Source: Pipra filicauda (taxonomy: Eukaryota; Chordata; Aves; Passeriformes; Pipridae). From it: DNA of 64,000 nucleotides. The notes under the pieces are model-generated. The model had not been told where the DNA came from. It saw only the letters and a program-made list of their open reading frames with translations, and searched no databases. The DNA lies in contig NW_024104129.1 in the NCBI RefSeq assembly GCF_003945595.2, positions 744,001-808,000 of the forward strand. The letters run 5' to 3'. Position numbers and translations under genes: made by a program. This document shows positions 1 through 10,765 of this stretch, one piece after another. Position 1 is the stretch's first letter. Each line of letters starts with the position of its first letter.

Positions 1-480
1 CTGGTACCATTCCTCCTATTAAATCTACATCATCTTCAAAGGACAGATTACCTATGTTACTACCTCTAACTGATAGCACTCCTTCAAAGTTTTCAGAGTC
101 CTTTGACATAACATGTTCAAGGAAACTATTGAAGAGATGTGGCAATAGGAGATATCACTTTCTTACACCAGCTGTTATACAGAACTACTTACTCAGTGTG
201 TTGCCTTCAAGGACTTTACTCCCTGCACTGTAATAAAGGATTTCAATGGTTATCACTGTTCTTTTGCTAATGTTGAGTGTCTTCATCACAGTCTATAGTA
301 TTCGTTGCCATACACGATCAAATGCTTTATTGAAGCCTGTGAAGTTGCAGTGTAGTTCTATTTCATATTCTCAGTATTTTTGTTCAATTTCATAAGTTGA
401 ACATCTGATCTATTGTACTTGGTGTCATTCTAAAACCCTCTTCTTCCTTCTCAGGTAATGTTTTTGGTAGATCAGGTAGA
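1..480 (-). pseudogene. Degenerate non-CR1 LINE reverse transcriptase fragment
   Basis: Read on the minus strand, three blocks typical of a non-LTR RT appear in the right order. At about 310-345 there is FNKAFDRVW, the catalytic-aspartate block. At about 105-172 there is AGVRK, a stop, then PHLFNSFLEHVM, corresponding to the usual GVRQGC..SP.LFN.FLE block. At about 12-48 there is SFEDDVDLIGG, in the place of the YADD box. Further upstream, at about 390-450, EGFRMTPSTIDQMFNL resembles the AGFRK..ST.DQI segment that precedes the catalytic block. Stops and frame changes show that the copy is dead. The element runs off the left edge of the window. The motif wording differs from CR1 ([19 protein letters not shown]), so this is another LINE lineage whose clade I cannot name. 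I am confident of RT ancestry and unsure of the limits beyond 480. Confidence 0.75.
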
Positions 481-1485
481 CATAGTAACATATTGTCAAG
501 GTCCCTTTTTGGTAAGTTTTCCCTGACAGCTGGTGTGGGTGAAGCTTGTGGATTATAACAATGGCAGTATCTACCTTGTTTTTTTGCAAATGTTTAGCTT
601 TTCCTGCCAGGGATTTTCCAAAGCTGTAATTTCCTGGCCCTCTTATGATAACTCTAAGGATGAACAAATCCTCTCTGACTCTTCAGTTGTTAACATGTTG
701 CTAAGTAAACATCTACTTCATAGTTACACAAACCCTTGCAGCAGTCCCACAGTCTGCCTGAAATTGCTTCTACTTCTTTTTTGGAAGTCATTTGTTTTTG
801 TCATAAAACATAAATACACGTCCTCATTGTTAAATTGATGGTAACATTTTTTCTTTTCCTCCTTTCTATGTCTGTTGTGTGTCTATGTGTATGATTTTAA
901 TTTTTATGTGATTGGTACTGGCCCCTATCCTGAGAAGTTTTCTTGTGGTTCTCTTATTCCAGTAAGTATCCTAACCAGCCATCTAACTGCTGCTAAATTT
1001 ATCATATTGCATGATTTGTTCCTATCCAATTTCCTAGGATGACTGCCTAATTTTTTGGTAGAATTTAATATATTGATTTTTCTCCAGTAGCATGATTGGC
1101 AACCTCATCTTGGCCAGGGCCCTGTCTCTGGGCTTGCTAATCACAATGGTTACCATGACATCCTAATGGGTAGTTTATCCTGGCTTTCTCTTGCTCTTCA
1201 AGAACGGAAGCAATAAAGTCTATTGTCATAAATAGATCACTGCTTAAAAATCAAACCTTCGGATTACTGTTTTTCATCCACTGGTGGCACCAGTCTCTTT
1301 GTTAGCAAAAGAAAGTAGCGTGGAGTTGAGATCAAAAGTAACATGCTTCCTTGCAGAAGCATTTGCCCTAAATTTTTTCTGGAAAAGGCTTGTGGAGCTT
1401 TCAGAGAACTCAGGTTCTATACCTCCCCATATAAATAATTTGAGACCATCATAAAGTAAAGTGTTTAGTTGTTTCTTCCCATTTC
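481..1485. other. Unassigned sequence next to the LINE remnant
   Basis: No gene or repeat family is recognised. The stretch lies on the upstream side of the minus-strand RT remnant and could hold further decayed coding sequence of it, but I found no endonuclease motif. Two overlapping opposite-strand frames of 80 and 101 codons have no recognisable motif. Confidence 0.4.
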
Positions 1486-1749
1486 AAGGTGCTCTTTCAG
1501 ATATTAAGAACTTCCTCTTGATACAGGAAAGGCATCTTTTACAGCAAGAACAGTCATTCATTGGAACAACCTTCCCAGGGACATGGTAGAGGCCTCATCA
1601 GTGAAGGTTTTCAAGATGTTATTGGACAGAATGCCAGATAATCTCATCTAGATAATCTCATCTAGGCTCTCTTTTACATGAAAGATTGGACCAGGTGATC
1701 TTCTGATTTCCCTTCCAACACAGGCTGCTCTATGATTCTATAATTCTAA
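1486..1749 (+). mobile_element. Old CR1 3' end
   Basis: The sequence follows the CR1 3' region: the decayed coding end with the words aacaaccttcccagggaca and ggtagaggcctcatc, then ggaccaggtgatcttctga, ccttccaacacaggc, and a tail built of ATTCTATAATTCTA. It is heavily 5'-truncated. A 14-bp segment, gataatctcatcta, occurs twice in tandem near 1636-1663, a private duplication of this copy. CR1 is the dominant avian LINE; this is a dead, diverged copy. Confidence 0.85.
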
Positions 1750-4700
1750 TATAAATGAAGACTTTGAAAGAAAAGCATTTTTGTTTTAGAGTAGTTACTT
1801 ACCACAGAATTCTGATGCTTTAATTTTATTTAAAAAGAAATACCATTTCCCAAATTAAGGGTGGACCAAAATGTGAGAACACAGGTGGCTTATGTACCTT
1901 CAGGATTGTGAATATTAACTCAGTGACCTTAAGATTACATTAAATTTTTATGGGATCCAAATAAGAGGTATTGACCCTGTAGCCTTTCAGCATAAGATTT
2001 GGGAATTTATTATCTTGCCTCGTATAGGGATTGCAAGTTACCTTAGACATCTCCAGTTGCCTTCCTTGCCTCTGAATAAGAGGCAAATGATCAAGAAAGA
2101 TGAAAGGTTAATGTGGAACAGCACAACTATGTGCCAAGGATATGTCTTACATGAGTAATAAGTTTTTCCTATTTTTTGGTAGGTAAATATGAGTGTTTTG
2201 TGCTTTCCAGGAATTTCATTGAAAATATTTCAAAGGAGATGGGAAACTTCAATCCTATGAAGCTTTTTAAATTTATTTTTACTGTCAGAGTTCAATTACA
2301 ATATGTTTTCTTTAAATGTTTTCTGATTTACATGAATTACCAATAACTTAGGAGCTAATGCACCTCTAAAAATAGGTATGAATTATTTACTTATTGTTAC
2401 AGCTATAAGAATAGGTACAGAACAGTTTTGTGATCTTCCAGGTTCATATTTAGTAATTGAATTTTTAAACTTCATAAGTGTATAAGATTGTTAAGATATA
2501 ATGTAATAGAATTTCTTCTTTCCATTGAACATGATGGTGGGTTTTTATCCCTGTTATGATACTGCAGCGGTGCAGAAAACCAAATTGGCAACACTTAGAT
2601 TAAAAAATCTTATTGGATAATTAAACTGTACTAGAAGTATAATAATGTATAGAAGCCAGCCTTACATCCAGAAGAATTTTAATCAGAAGATTTTTATTGG
2701 TTAAAAGTTAGAATAAAGACAGTAGTTGTGATAAGTGGTAATGTTTTGTTTCTTTGCTAGAGCGTGATTTGGTTGGAAATGAAGTGCAATAAACTATAAT
2801 AACAGAATAACTATGGTGATATGACAGTAACTGCTGAAAAAATACCTGTTGCAAATGAGGTTAGGCAGAATGAATTATGCATGATGAAAGTGGAAGGAAA
2901 ATAGTATGTACAGCAAAAATAAAATTTAAGAAACACAAATCAAAGAGTATTTTCAGGGCCTCAAATCCCTCAAGTCTGGACACCATGTACCCTCTTATTG
3001 TCAAGCTCTGAATAGCTAACCATCTTCTATTTGTAGTAAAAAAAATTTTAACTATGCTTAAGTAAATCTATGACTTTCTTTAATAGTTGTAGCAAGACCA
3101 GTCAGGAAAAACTAACAAATGTAATCAGAACTGATTCAGCTCCACATAATTTTATCTGACAGTTGAAAAACATGAGTCCTAATAAGTAATGTAAATTTAA
3201 ATTGTAGACTCTTGCCACTAACACAGTGTAATATTATAGATAGATTTGTTCATTTCTTTTATTATTATTATTAGTTCTAACCTCATCCAAGATGAAGACC
3301 ATTGACATAGTAATTAGTAATGCATGCCCCTGTTATTTTGCATGGCCCATGTAAAATAATTTTATGTATTTGAGAAAAAGTGTGCAAGGGCAAGGTGTGA
3401 TGTATAATTGATTAGTGTGAGGTGGGCAAAATGGCTGTCTCCAAAGGTATTTCCAGCCAAGCTTCTCTCGGAATGTTCTTTCACTCTAAGTAAAATAAAC
3501 AGGTTTGAACTTATGGGAATTTTCTATTTGCTATCCAGTGAAACCTTATAGCTTCTGGGCTTTTATACAACTAAGATTTATAGCATCTATTCTCACTGTG
3601 CAGAATCCCAAGATAATGTTAATAGATGGCTAGCTTTGCCAATAAATCCCTGAGGGAGCAGAGAGAAATATCTTTCAAATAAGTTGTTCAGAATTAAATC
3701 CACATCCCAAATGGAACATAGTACTTAGGCTTAAGAGATTCATGTCTAAGAATGTAAAGGTGTTTTTCTCCCAATTCCTAATAAAGGCAAATTATGGCAA
3801 AATCAAACCCCTGGTTATTGGTAACTCATAGATCTGCTAATCAAGGGCTGGGGGCTCATGTTCTTGAAAGGAATCTAGAGTAATTTATGAGATCCAAAAC
3901 CCCATTCCTTGGGGACTTTTCTTCTTCAATCCAAGAGGCTGGAAGTTCATGAGTGAAAAAGATAACAGGTTTCCAGGATTGCTAGACAGAGTATTGGGAG
4001 TTCTTGGTTGCCTCGGAGCATGGAAATCCATCTAAATAACACAGGAACTAATAAATGGAGGAGGAGAGGAGGAGAAGAAAGAAAAAGGGAAATGGAGGGA
4101 GGTAGGACAATAAAGTTACTGGTCATTACTTGGACCTCCTTTAGAGCCTAAGGAGAAGATGGAAAGAAGCTGACACAAGCTACCATGCCTACTTCAGACT
4201 AAGAATGAAAACCACTCTTGGCTTCAGGATATGCAAGTGTCTTACAGGCCATACTAGTGTCAGCACATTCTACAAATTTGTTTCTTTGATGCAGCGTGGC
4301 ATTACTGACCTATATTCAGCTTGCTAACTGCTATAACTCCAACTTTTTTTCTGAAGAATTGGTTTCTCATTCTTTAATTATGCAGCAGATTATTCCTGTT
4401 TGAAAGCTTTCTTTTCCCTAATAAATATTATATTTTTCTGACTGTGACTTCAGTTTTTTCAAAATTCTTTTGAATTTTAGTTCCAAACCTCTTGTGTACT
4501 CTCATTGCCATTAGTGATCCATAGTTTGCTCATTCTTTTTCTCTTTTACTATATATTTGTTGTTTCTGTTGTTTCTGTGTGCAGTCCTCTACACAAGTTT
4601 TGCGACTTATCAACCAATAAGTCCAGGATTATCTCAAGTAATTATTTAATTATTGTAAACTGAAATTCTTCGTATCCTGCTGATCTGGGAGGACCTAGTT

Positions 4701-5370
4701 AAATCCTTAGCCCTTAAACTCACTCTACTTGTTGGATTCCTGCAATAGTTACAAATTCTATTAGACGATATGCTTTATGACTCTTTATAGATCTGGAAAA
4801 TAATCTGTAGCAGGGATTTGTAAGCTCTTGCTTAAGTAAAGAAGATTTATTTGGACACTTGTTACTTGTAGAGTTAGTAAGTCAATGCCAGTAACTTTTA
4901 ATTGAAAACCAATTTTGAATCACAGCTGCAAGCAGTGATATTGCAAATATTAAATCTAAGAGATCAACTGACCTAGGTAGATAGCAAAAACAATAAACCA
5001 TATCTTTCCTAAACTCCTCTTGGACAACATCAGAGCAAGCGGAACGCAGCTCTAAATTACCCTTTTTTTACTCAGCTTTTCAGTTCTTCAAACTAAGAAA
5101 TAAAATTTGCTCGAAGGCTAGGTGTGTGTAGCCAAATAAAGAGTAATTGCAGCACAGTTACTCATATCTAGACCACTGCCTGTACAGCTAAGTCATTTTA
5201 GCACATGTCTGTGGAAATAACCCCCTCATTCATGGTGTGTCCAGCAACCTAATAGATTTTTTTATTGATCATGTCATACCCTACAAAATGTTGTTATAAA
5301 TTCTGGCTAATTATCCATACCATTAACTTTGTTTGAAATTCCATCACGGTTATGCTAACATATGGAAACT
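1750..5370. other. Unique AT-rich DNA, no gene seen
   Basis: No repeat family, RNA gene or convincing coding frame is visible. Minor features are a short (ATT)n run near 3257-3274 and a purine-rich tract near 4056-4108 (gga/gaa-rich on the plus strand). Confidence 0.5.
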
Positions 5371-5374
5371 CCAC

Positions 5375-5542
5375 AGGCCATGGAAGCAGGGATAGATATC
5401 CCGGGAAGAGTTTATGAACACTTCCCAGGTGTGTAGGGATGTGGTCAAGAAGATTACAGTGCAGCTGGAACAGAACTCGGCAAGGGATGCAAAGAATAAC
5501 AAGGGTTTCTACAGGCATATTAGTCAAAATAGGAAGGTTATT
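5375..5542 (+). mobile_element. CR1 fragment, endonuclease-RT linker
   Basis: Translating the plus strand gives ISREEFMNTSQVCRDVVKKI followed by NSARDAKNNKGFYRHISQ. This matches the linker between endonuclease and RT in CR1, recognisable from the EEYK..VQ.CRD and DVK.NKKGFYRYI words. A stop lies just upstream. The fragment ends where a minus-strand CR1 piece begins, so the copy is broken or rearranged. Confidence 0.75.
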
Positions 5543-5554
5543 TTTTTATAACCC

Positions 5555-5688
5555 CTCTTTACGTACTTGAAGGTCACAATAAGATCTTCCTGGATTCTTT
5601 CCTTCTTCACATGGAAAAATCACAGCTCCCTCAGCCTGTCTTCACAGGAGATGTGCTTCAGCCCTCTGATCATTTTCTGAAACTAGGA
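5555..5688 (-). mobile_element. CR1 fragment, RT C-terminus region
   Basis: The plus strand reads aaggtcacaataagatctt, agctccctcagcctgtctt and gtgcttcagccctctgatca. These are the reverse complement of the CR1 region encoding the RLREL.LFSLE..RLRGDL segment. It lies between two plus-strand CR1 pieces, which suggests an insertion into, or inversion within, one original element. Confidence 0.75.
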
Positions 5689-5689
5689 G

Positions 5690-6081
5690 TGGCTGAGGTC
5701 ACTTGATCTGTTCAGCCTGGAGAAGAGGAGACTTCACCTCACTGCAGTCTACAACCTCCTTTCGAGGGGAAGAGGAGGGGCAGACACTGATCTCTTCTCT
5801 GTGGTGACCAGTGACAGGACCTGACAGAATGGCCTGAAGTTGTGTCAGGGGAGGTTTAGGTCAAATATTAGAAAGAGGTTCCTCAATCAGAGGGTGGTTT
5901 GGCACTGGAACAGGCTCCCCAGGGAAGTGCTCACAGCATCAAGTCTGCCAGAATTCAGGAAGCATTTGGACAGTACTCTTAGGAACAGGGTGTGACTCTT
6001 GGGAATGGGTGCAGGGCTAAGGGTTGAACTCGATGATCCTTGTGGGTCCCTTCCAACTTGAAATATTCTGTGATTCTGTGA
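5690..6081 (+). mobile_element. CR1 3' end with ATTCTGTG tail
   Basis: From the words ctgttcagcctggagaagag, through gtcaggggaggtttagg and caggctccccagggaagtg, to gatccttgtgggtcccttcc, the sequence follows the last part of the CR1 RT frame and its 3' end. It finishes in attctgtgattctgtg. It is 5'-truncated or separated from its own front part at 5375-5542 by the opposite-strand piece. The long minus-strand frame across it is a shadow. Confidence 0.92.
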
Positions 6082-6221
6082 ATATGGTGCAAATGCCATA
6101 AATATTATACAGTCTTGCAAAATTTTAGTAAAAATTCAGTGAAGACTTGGAACTAACTCTTTCTAATACCTCCTAGAATTTGTGTCTTAAAATGATACTG
6201 ACCTCAATAACTCCTGATTCT

Positions 6222-6275
6222 TTTGGTTGGTTGGTTGGTTGGTTGTTATTTTTGGGGGGTTTGTTTGTTTTAATT
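6222..6275. repeat. (GGTT)n microsatellite with G/T-rich continuation
   Basis: Six near-perfect GGTT units are followed by a T- and G-rich run and short gtttgttt repeats. It is a simple sequence repeat that may vary in length between individuals. Confidence 0.9.
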
Positions 6276-6341
6276 TTCAGAAATTTCAAGTAATAGAATG
6301 CAAAATTTTAGGTTTACTTCACAAGGACAATTAAAGGGACA

Positions 6342-6370
6342 TTTATATGTCCTTCACAAGGACATATAAA
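6342..6370. repeat. Perfect 13-bp hairpin with a 3-nt loop
   Basis: The arm tttatatgtcctt at 6342-6354 and the arm aaggacatataaa at 6358-6370 are exact reverse complements around cac. The word ttcacaaggaca also occurs a second time about 35 bp upstream. The stem is too short for a canonical miRNA precursor and no function can be claimed. Confidence 0.85.
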
Positions 6371-9300
6371 GCTCACTTTATATTCCAAATGCAGACTTTC
6401 TAGTAATAAATTATTTAAATGTCTAACTAATGTGATAATGACATTTCATTCCAATTAACTTAATTATTTTCCAAAAGCAGGGTACAAAACTTTCAAACAT
6501 ATATGTTCTTTCTCTTAGAAAATTAAGGGATAATTTTGGTCTAAAATTTACTGAAAAGAAGAGAAACAACTGCATTAACTTTGGAAGATTTTAGGTCACA
6601 CCTACAACAGTTTAAAATGAGCATGTTATAGAATCCATTCAAAAAGTTTTTGAACTCCTGTCTGACCCTTAAGGCCTCTCTTTGCTGAAGCTTATGAAAT
6701 TCTGAAAGAGTAAACTTTCAAAGCAATCCACAGGAAATACATGCAACCCCCCCTTTATTTATGATCAAACTGTATGTGATTATTTTTCATGCATAACTCT
6801 TAAAATTCATCCCAAAGTGTCTTGATTGTATTGCATCTTCAAAGTGCATGGAAACAGAATTGAACTTACAAAGCTATTTGAAACTTAGGCTTTTATAATA
6901 AAAATGTAAAAACCCCTCCTGGGTTATGTATTATACAGCAGAAAACTTAGGAAATGATCAAAGAGTTTGCAACTTATCTTCATAATCTTCATCCAACATT
7001 GAAGTTGCACTCAAATTTTTCCAGAAAGTACTACTCAGCTATTAGACAAAAGAGCCTCTGAAGAATTTAACACATTTAGTAGAAAAAAATAGTCACTAAT
7101 CCATTTGAAACAGATTCCTAGTGACAAAATAAGAAAGAAAAGCCTTGTACTTTTCAGGGTACAATAGCAAAGAATTGTAGTCTAGTTTGTCTAATTACCG
7201 TCCTTCCAATTGTACGTGGAAACTGGGTCTTCAATGTGAATAATATGCGTAGTGTGTGCTTTTAAGTACATGTGCTTTGCAATTTTGAATTTGTTTGAAT
7301 AACTGTAAAGATCAGGTCCTATATATGATCCATATGCTGCTCAGAACTAAAATATTTCAGGAGTGTTAAAAGCTATACCAGTTTAAACTACAGTAACTAA
7401 AAGTACAGTAATTTTGTAGACTGCAATTAATGCTTGTGAAACTCATTTTGCTTTACCTCTCTATGATTTTTCTCATGTAGCAGTATAAAAAAAACCATAA
7501 ATGTCATCAGGCCTTAGGTGTAACAGTGATCCATTTTCTAATTCAAGCTAAGAAAATAGGTATCTTGTTTCACCAACAGTGACAAAACAGACAGAAAAAA
7601 TTTTTAGGGAAAAGGGTTCTTCTCAGTCAACTATAAAGGAAAGTTAAAGTTCATACTATTTTGAAGATTGAGGTTTCTTCAGAATTCTAAAATATTTAGA
7701 TTTTATTACAGTTCAAATTTCAACAACTTTACATTAAAATATTATAAACCCACATGTACTTTTTGAGACTGTAATAGAATTTAAACCTTTTTTGTGAAAT
7801 ATTTCATTCTGAGCTCAAAAAGGAGAAACCACATTCTTCTACCTCTGACTCTTATTTAAATCCTTTACTGAAGAAATATAGTTGTTAGATTCAGCCACCA
7901 AGAGGAATTTTCATTTAAAAAGGCAATGAAATTGTATGAAAAGGAGCAGAGTATTTTGCCTTTTCATCAACTAGGTCTGTTGGATTACAGCTTCATGCTC
8001 TGAAAGAATAGGGTAGAAAAATGCATTATAGAAACAGAGTAGACACTTCACCTTGTCTCCAATGATTTACTACATTCTTCTCCAGCTGTTCTGTAGGGAA
8101 TTGCACCTGACAGATATGGAGAAACATTGAACAGCAAGCATTTGCTAGGATACCTCTACTGATAAATAGGAGACAAACCTACATATATGTATGTTTTTGA
8201 TTGAGAGCAGAAAAGGAACAGCAAATATTTTCCAGAAAATTACCTTCATTGGTTACTCTTATGTTACCATGATCTTCAGATAAAAAGCAATGGAATTACC
8301 CAAAAAAGAATTAATTCCTTCCTGTTTAGTTCATTTTTTTCCTATATTTTGAGGTGTCATGCAGATGATAAACTCCCAAACATAAAAGTCTGATAGTAAA
8401 ACGGAGATCACTGACCAATGAGAAAACTCTGTTAGTATAAAGTAACTTTTACTCACTTATGAATTTCTTTAAAGGCAGGAAGGGCAAACGCTGTTAGTCA
8501 GGCAGCAAGTAACAGTGCTCACCAAAAAGGGACAATTAAAAATAAAAATAAAATTAAAAAAAAAAAAGCCTGTGGGAAGCACATTCTCTCTGGGTAAGAG
8601 AACCTGGGTTTCTGTGAAGTTTTCCCCATAGGGCTCATGGAGGTGAGGAAATGAAGACTGGATATGGACTTGGAAAACAGAAGAAAGTCCAGACAGGAAT
8701 GTCAAGATAAATGGAAGAGAGAAGGCAGCATAAAAAACTGACGGCCTGCATTTACTGAACAACCAAATTGAATGGCAGATCAATAAACCAAAAAAAGTAC
8801 AATTGTGAGAACATGGCAGGAGGATTAAGTAGCCAGCTTAGAAACAGCTATGCTGCAGTGGGCAGCAATGAGGAGAAACATGCTGAAAGAGAAGATAGGA
8901 TGACAGAAGAGAGAAGTTGCAAGTCCCATAAGAGAAGAGATAATGGAGATAGCTATGAGAAGTTGCCCAAGTATAAACAAAGACATTACAGAGAAGAGAA
9001 GGCAGGGTAGTCAATAGAGAGGAAAAATAACTCAGAATAGAGCTTTAAGATGCGACGCAGTTTTTTATCAAACCTGCCACTAAAGCAGATCCAGAAGAAA
9101 ATCAGTATAAAGTCTGCCAGGAGCAAATATGCACAGGGTGAGGTCAGGGATGAAAGGGATTTTCAAAGAAATGGGGCAAAATATACAGACATTGATTATT
9201 TTCCATTTTGGCACACAGTCCAGATTTCAAATGGAAGAGATCAATGGAATTACTTCAGTCTGGAGTAGCTCGTGAGAGACACAACCGCCTCATGTGATTT

Positions 9301-10715
9301 TAAACAGAATTGTTCCAACTGCTGGGGAAAGAATCTAAACACAGCCATTCTTGTCTACGACTGCTTCATAGAGGCAGATTATAACAAAATCATCAGATAT
9401 ATAAAATTAAATATATAATTTCTTGCATTAAGTGCAAGAAGTATATTTCACAATATATAAATACACGCTATAATGTATGGTATACACTATAAACGTATTT
9501 TGGCAAGATTAGATATTTGTGCCACATGATATTATATTGGACACTATTAATGGTACTGGGAAAGAACAGAACTAGAATGTGAACAGCAAAACATATAAAG
9601 ACATATAAAATATATTATGCAATATATACATATTATATATTATGTAATATAAGGAAATGTCAAAAATCTGTAAGAGCATATGGAGCTTCAAGTAGACAAT
9701 GAAGCACTAATCAACACTCATTTAATATTTTCATTAACAACCTTGGAAATAAAAATGCAAATGTATTTTACTTGCTGATGCAAATCTGAGAACACTGGGA
9801 GCATGGGAAAGATCAGATCCTTGTAATGGAAGGACTCCATGACATTAAGAATTGAAATACAAATATGGATGAAATTCAACTGCAAAAAGTAAAGGTTATT
9901 CATGCAGAGACCCATAAAGAGAATTTCTTCTGTAATCCAGGAACTTCTCAGTTGGAAACAATAAAGACAGAAAGGCAGCTGGATCTATTAAACAGTCACA
10001 GAACATCCATGAGCCACCAATGCCATGGAAGCATGAAAAAGTGAATATGATTCTAGGTTGTATAATGGAAGGTTACAGGCCATTCTTCAAAGAGCCATGG
10101 TGTCAGACCCATAGTCTTAATGGTAATACACCACCAAGCAGTAGATTAAAGAGCAGACACAGACATTTTCTAAATTAAATAACCAACGGACTCACATTCT
10201 GAAAAATTATTAAGTGCTGGTAGTTTAGCAAAAGCCTTATAGAATTTTTCATCTATTATTATGCACTAAAACTAGGTATTAAAGGCAGGGACTGGTCCCT
10301 GTTATTCTGGTGTAATGCAATTGCACAAAATAATACAGGTTCAGCCCTAAGACAACTTACAATTATAGGTCTAATCATGCAAATACTTACATCCATTAAT
10401 AATAGCATATTGAGATAGTTTTCTCTTAATATTTCATATTCAAAATAATTGATTTAATCGCTATCCACTTAGTAATCAGAGAAGGACATTTAGAATAGGA
10501 ATGTGAGTTGAGAATGGCATATTCAAATCCATACACCAAGCAAAATATATGATGATGGAAATCACCTAATAAGAAGGTCAAGCAAACATAATGCTGCTAC
10601 TCACACATTTATTACTCTGTTTATTCAATTTGTTAATCATCTCTTGTGAAGCACAATCGCTAACACAGTATCTGGGTTTCTAACCACTGGCACTTACAAG
10701 TACTGCTGGTAGCCA
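6371..10715. other. Unique AT-rich DNA, no gene seen
   Basis: No recognised gene or transposon family. An A-rich run lies at 8537-8568. Two short plus-strand frames (8768-9010 and 9050-9268) are rich in Lys, Arg and Glu because the strand is purine-rich, and they show no domain. Alternating AT-rich sequence with many ATAT steps occupies about 9576-9655. Confidence 0.5.
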
Positions 10716-10719
10716 CTCA

Positions 10720-10765
10720 ACATGAACCTTGTGGGTCCCTTCCAAGACAGAGTATTCTAACATGT
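10720..10765 (+). mobile_element. Tiny CR1 3' terminal fragment
   Basis: The words cttgtgggtcccttccaaga and agtattcta match the last 40 or so bases of CR1. Nothing more of the element is recognisable upstream, so it is either extremely truncated or decayed. Confidence 0.65.

Noticed and set aside
8768..9268. Two consecutive plus-strand frames rich in Lys, Arg and Glu, considered as a small gene or decayed gag-like protein
   Set aside because: The composition follows from a purine-rich strand. No domain, splice signal or repeat context supports coding.
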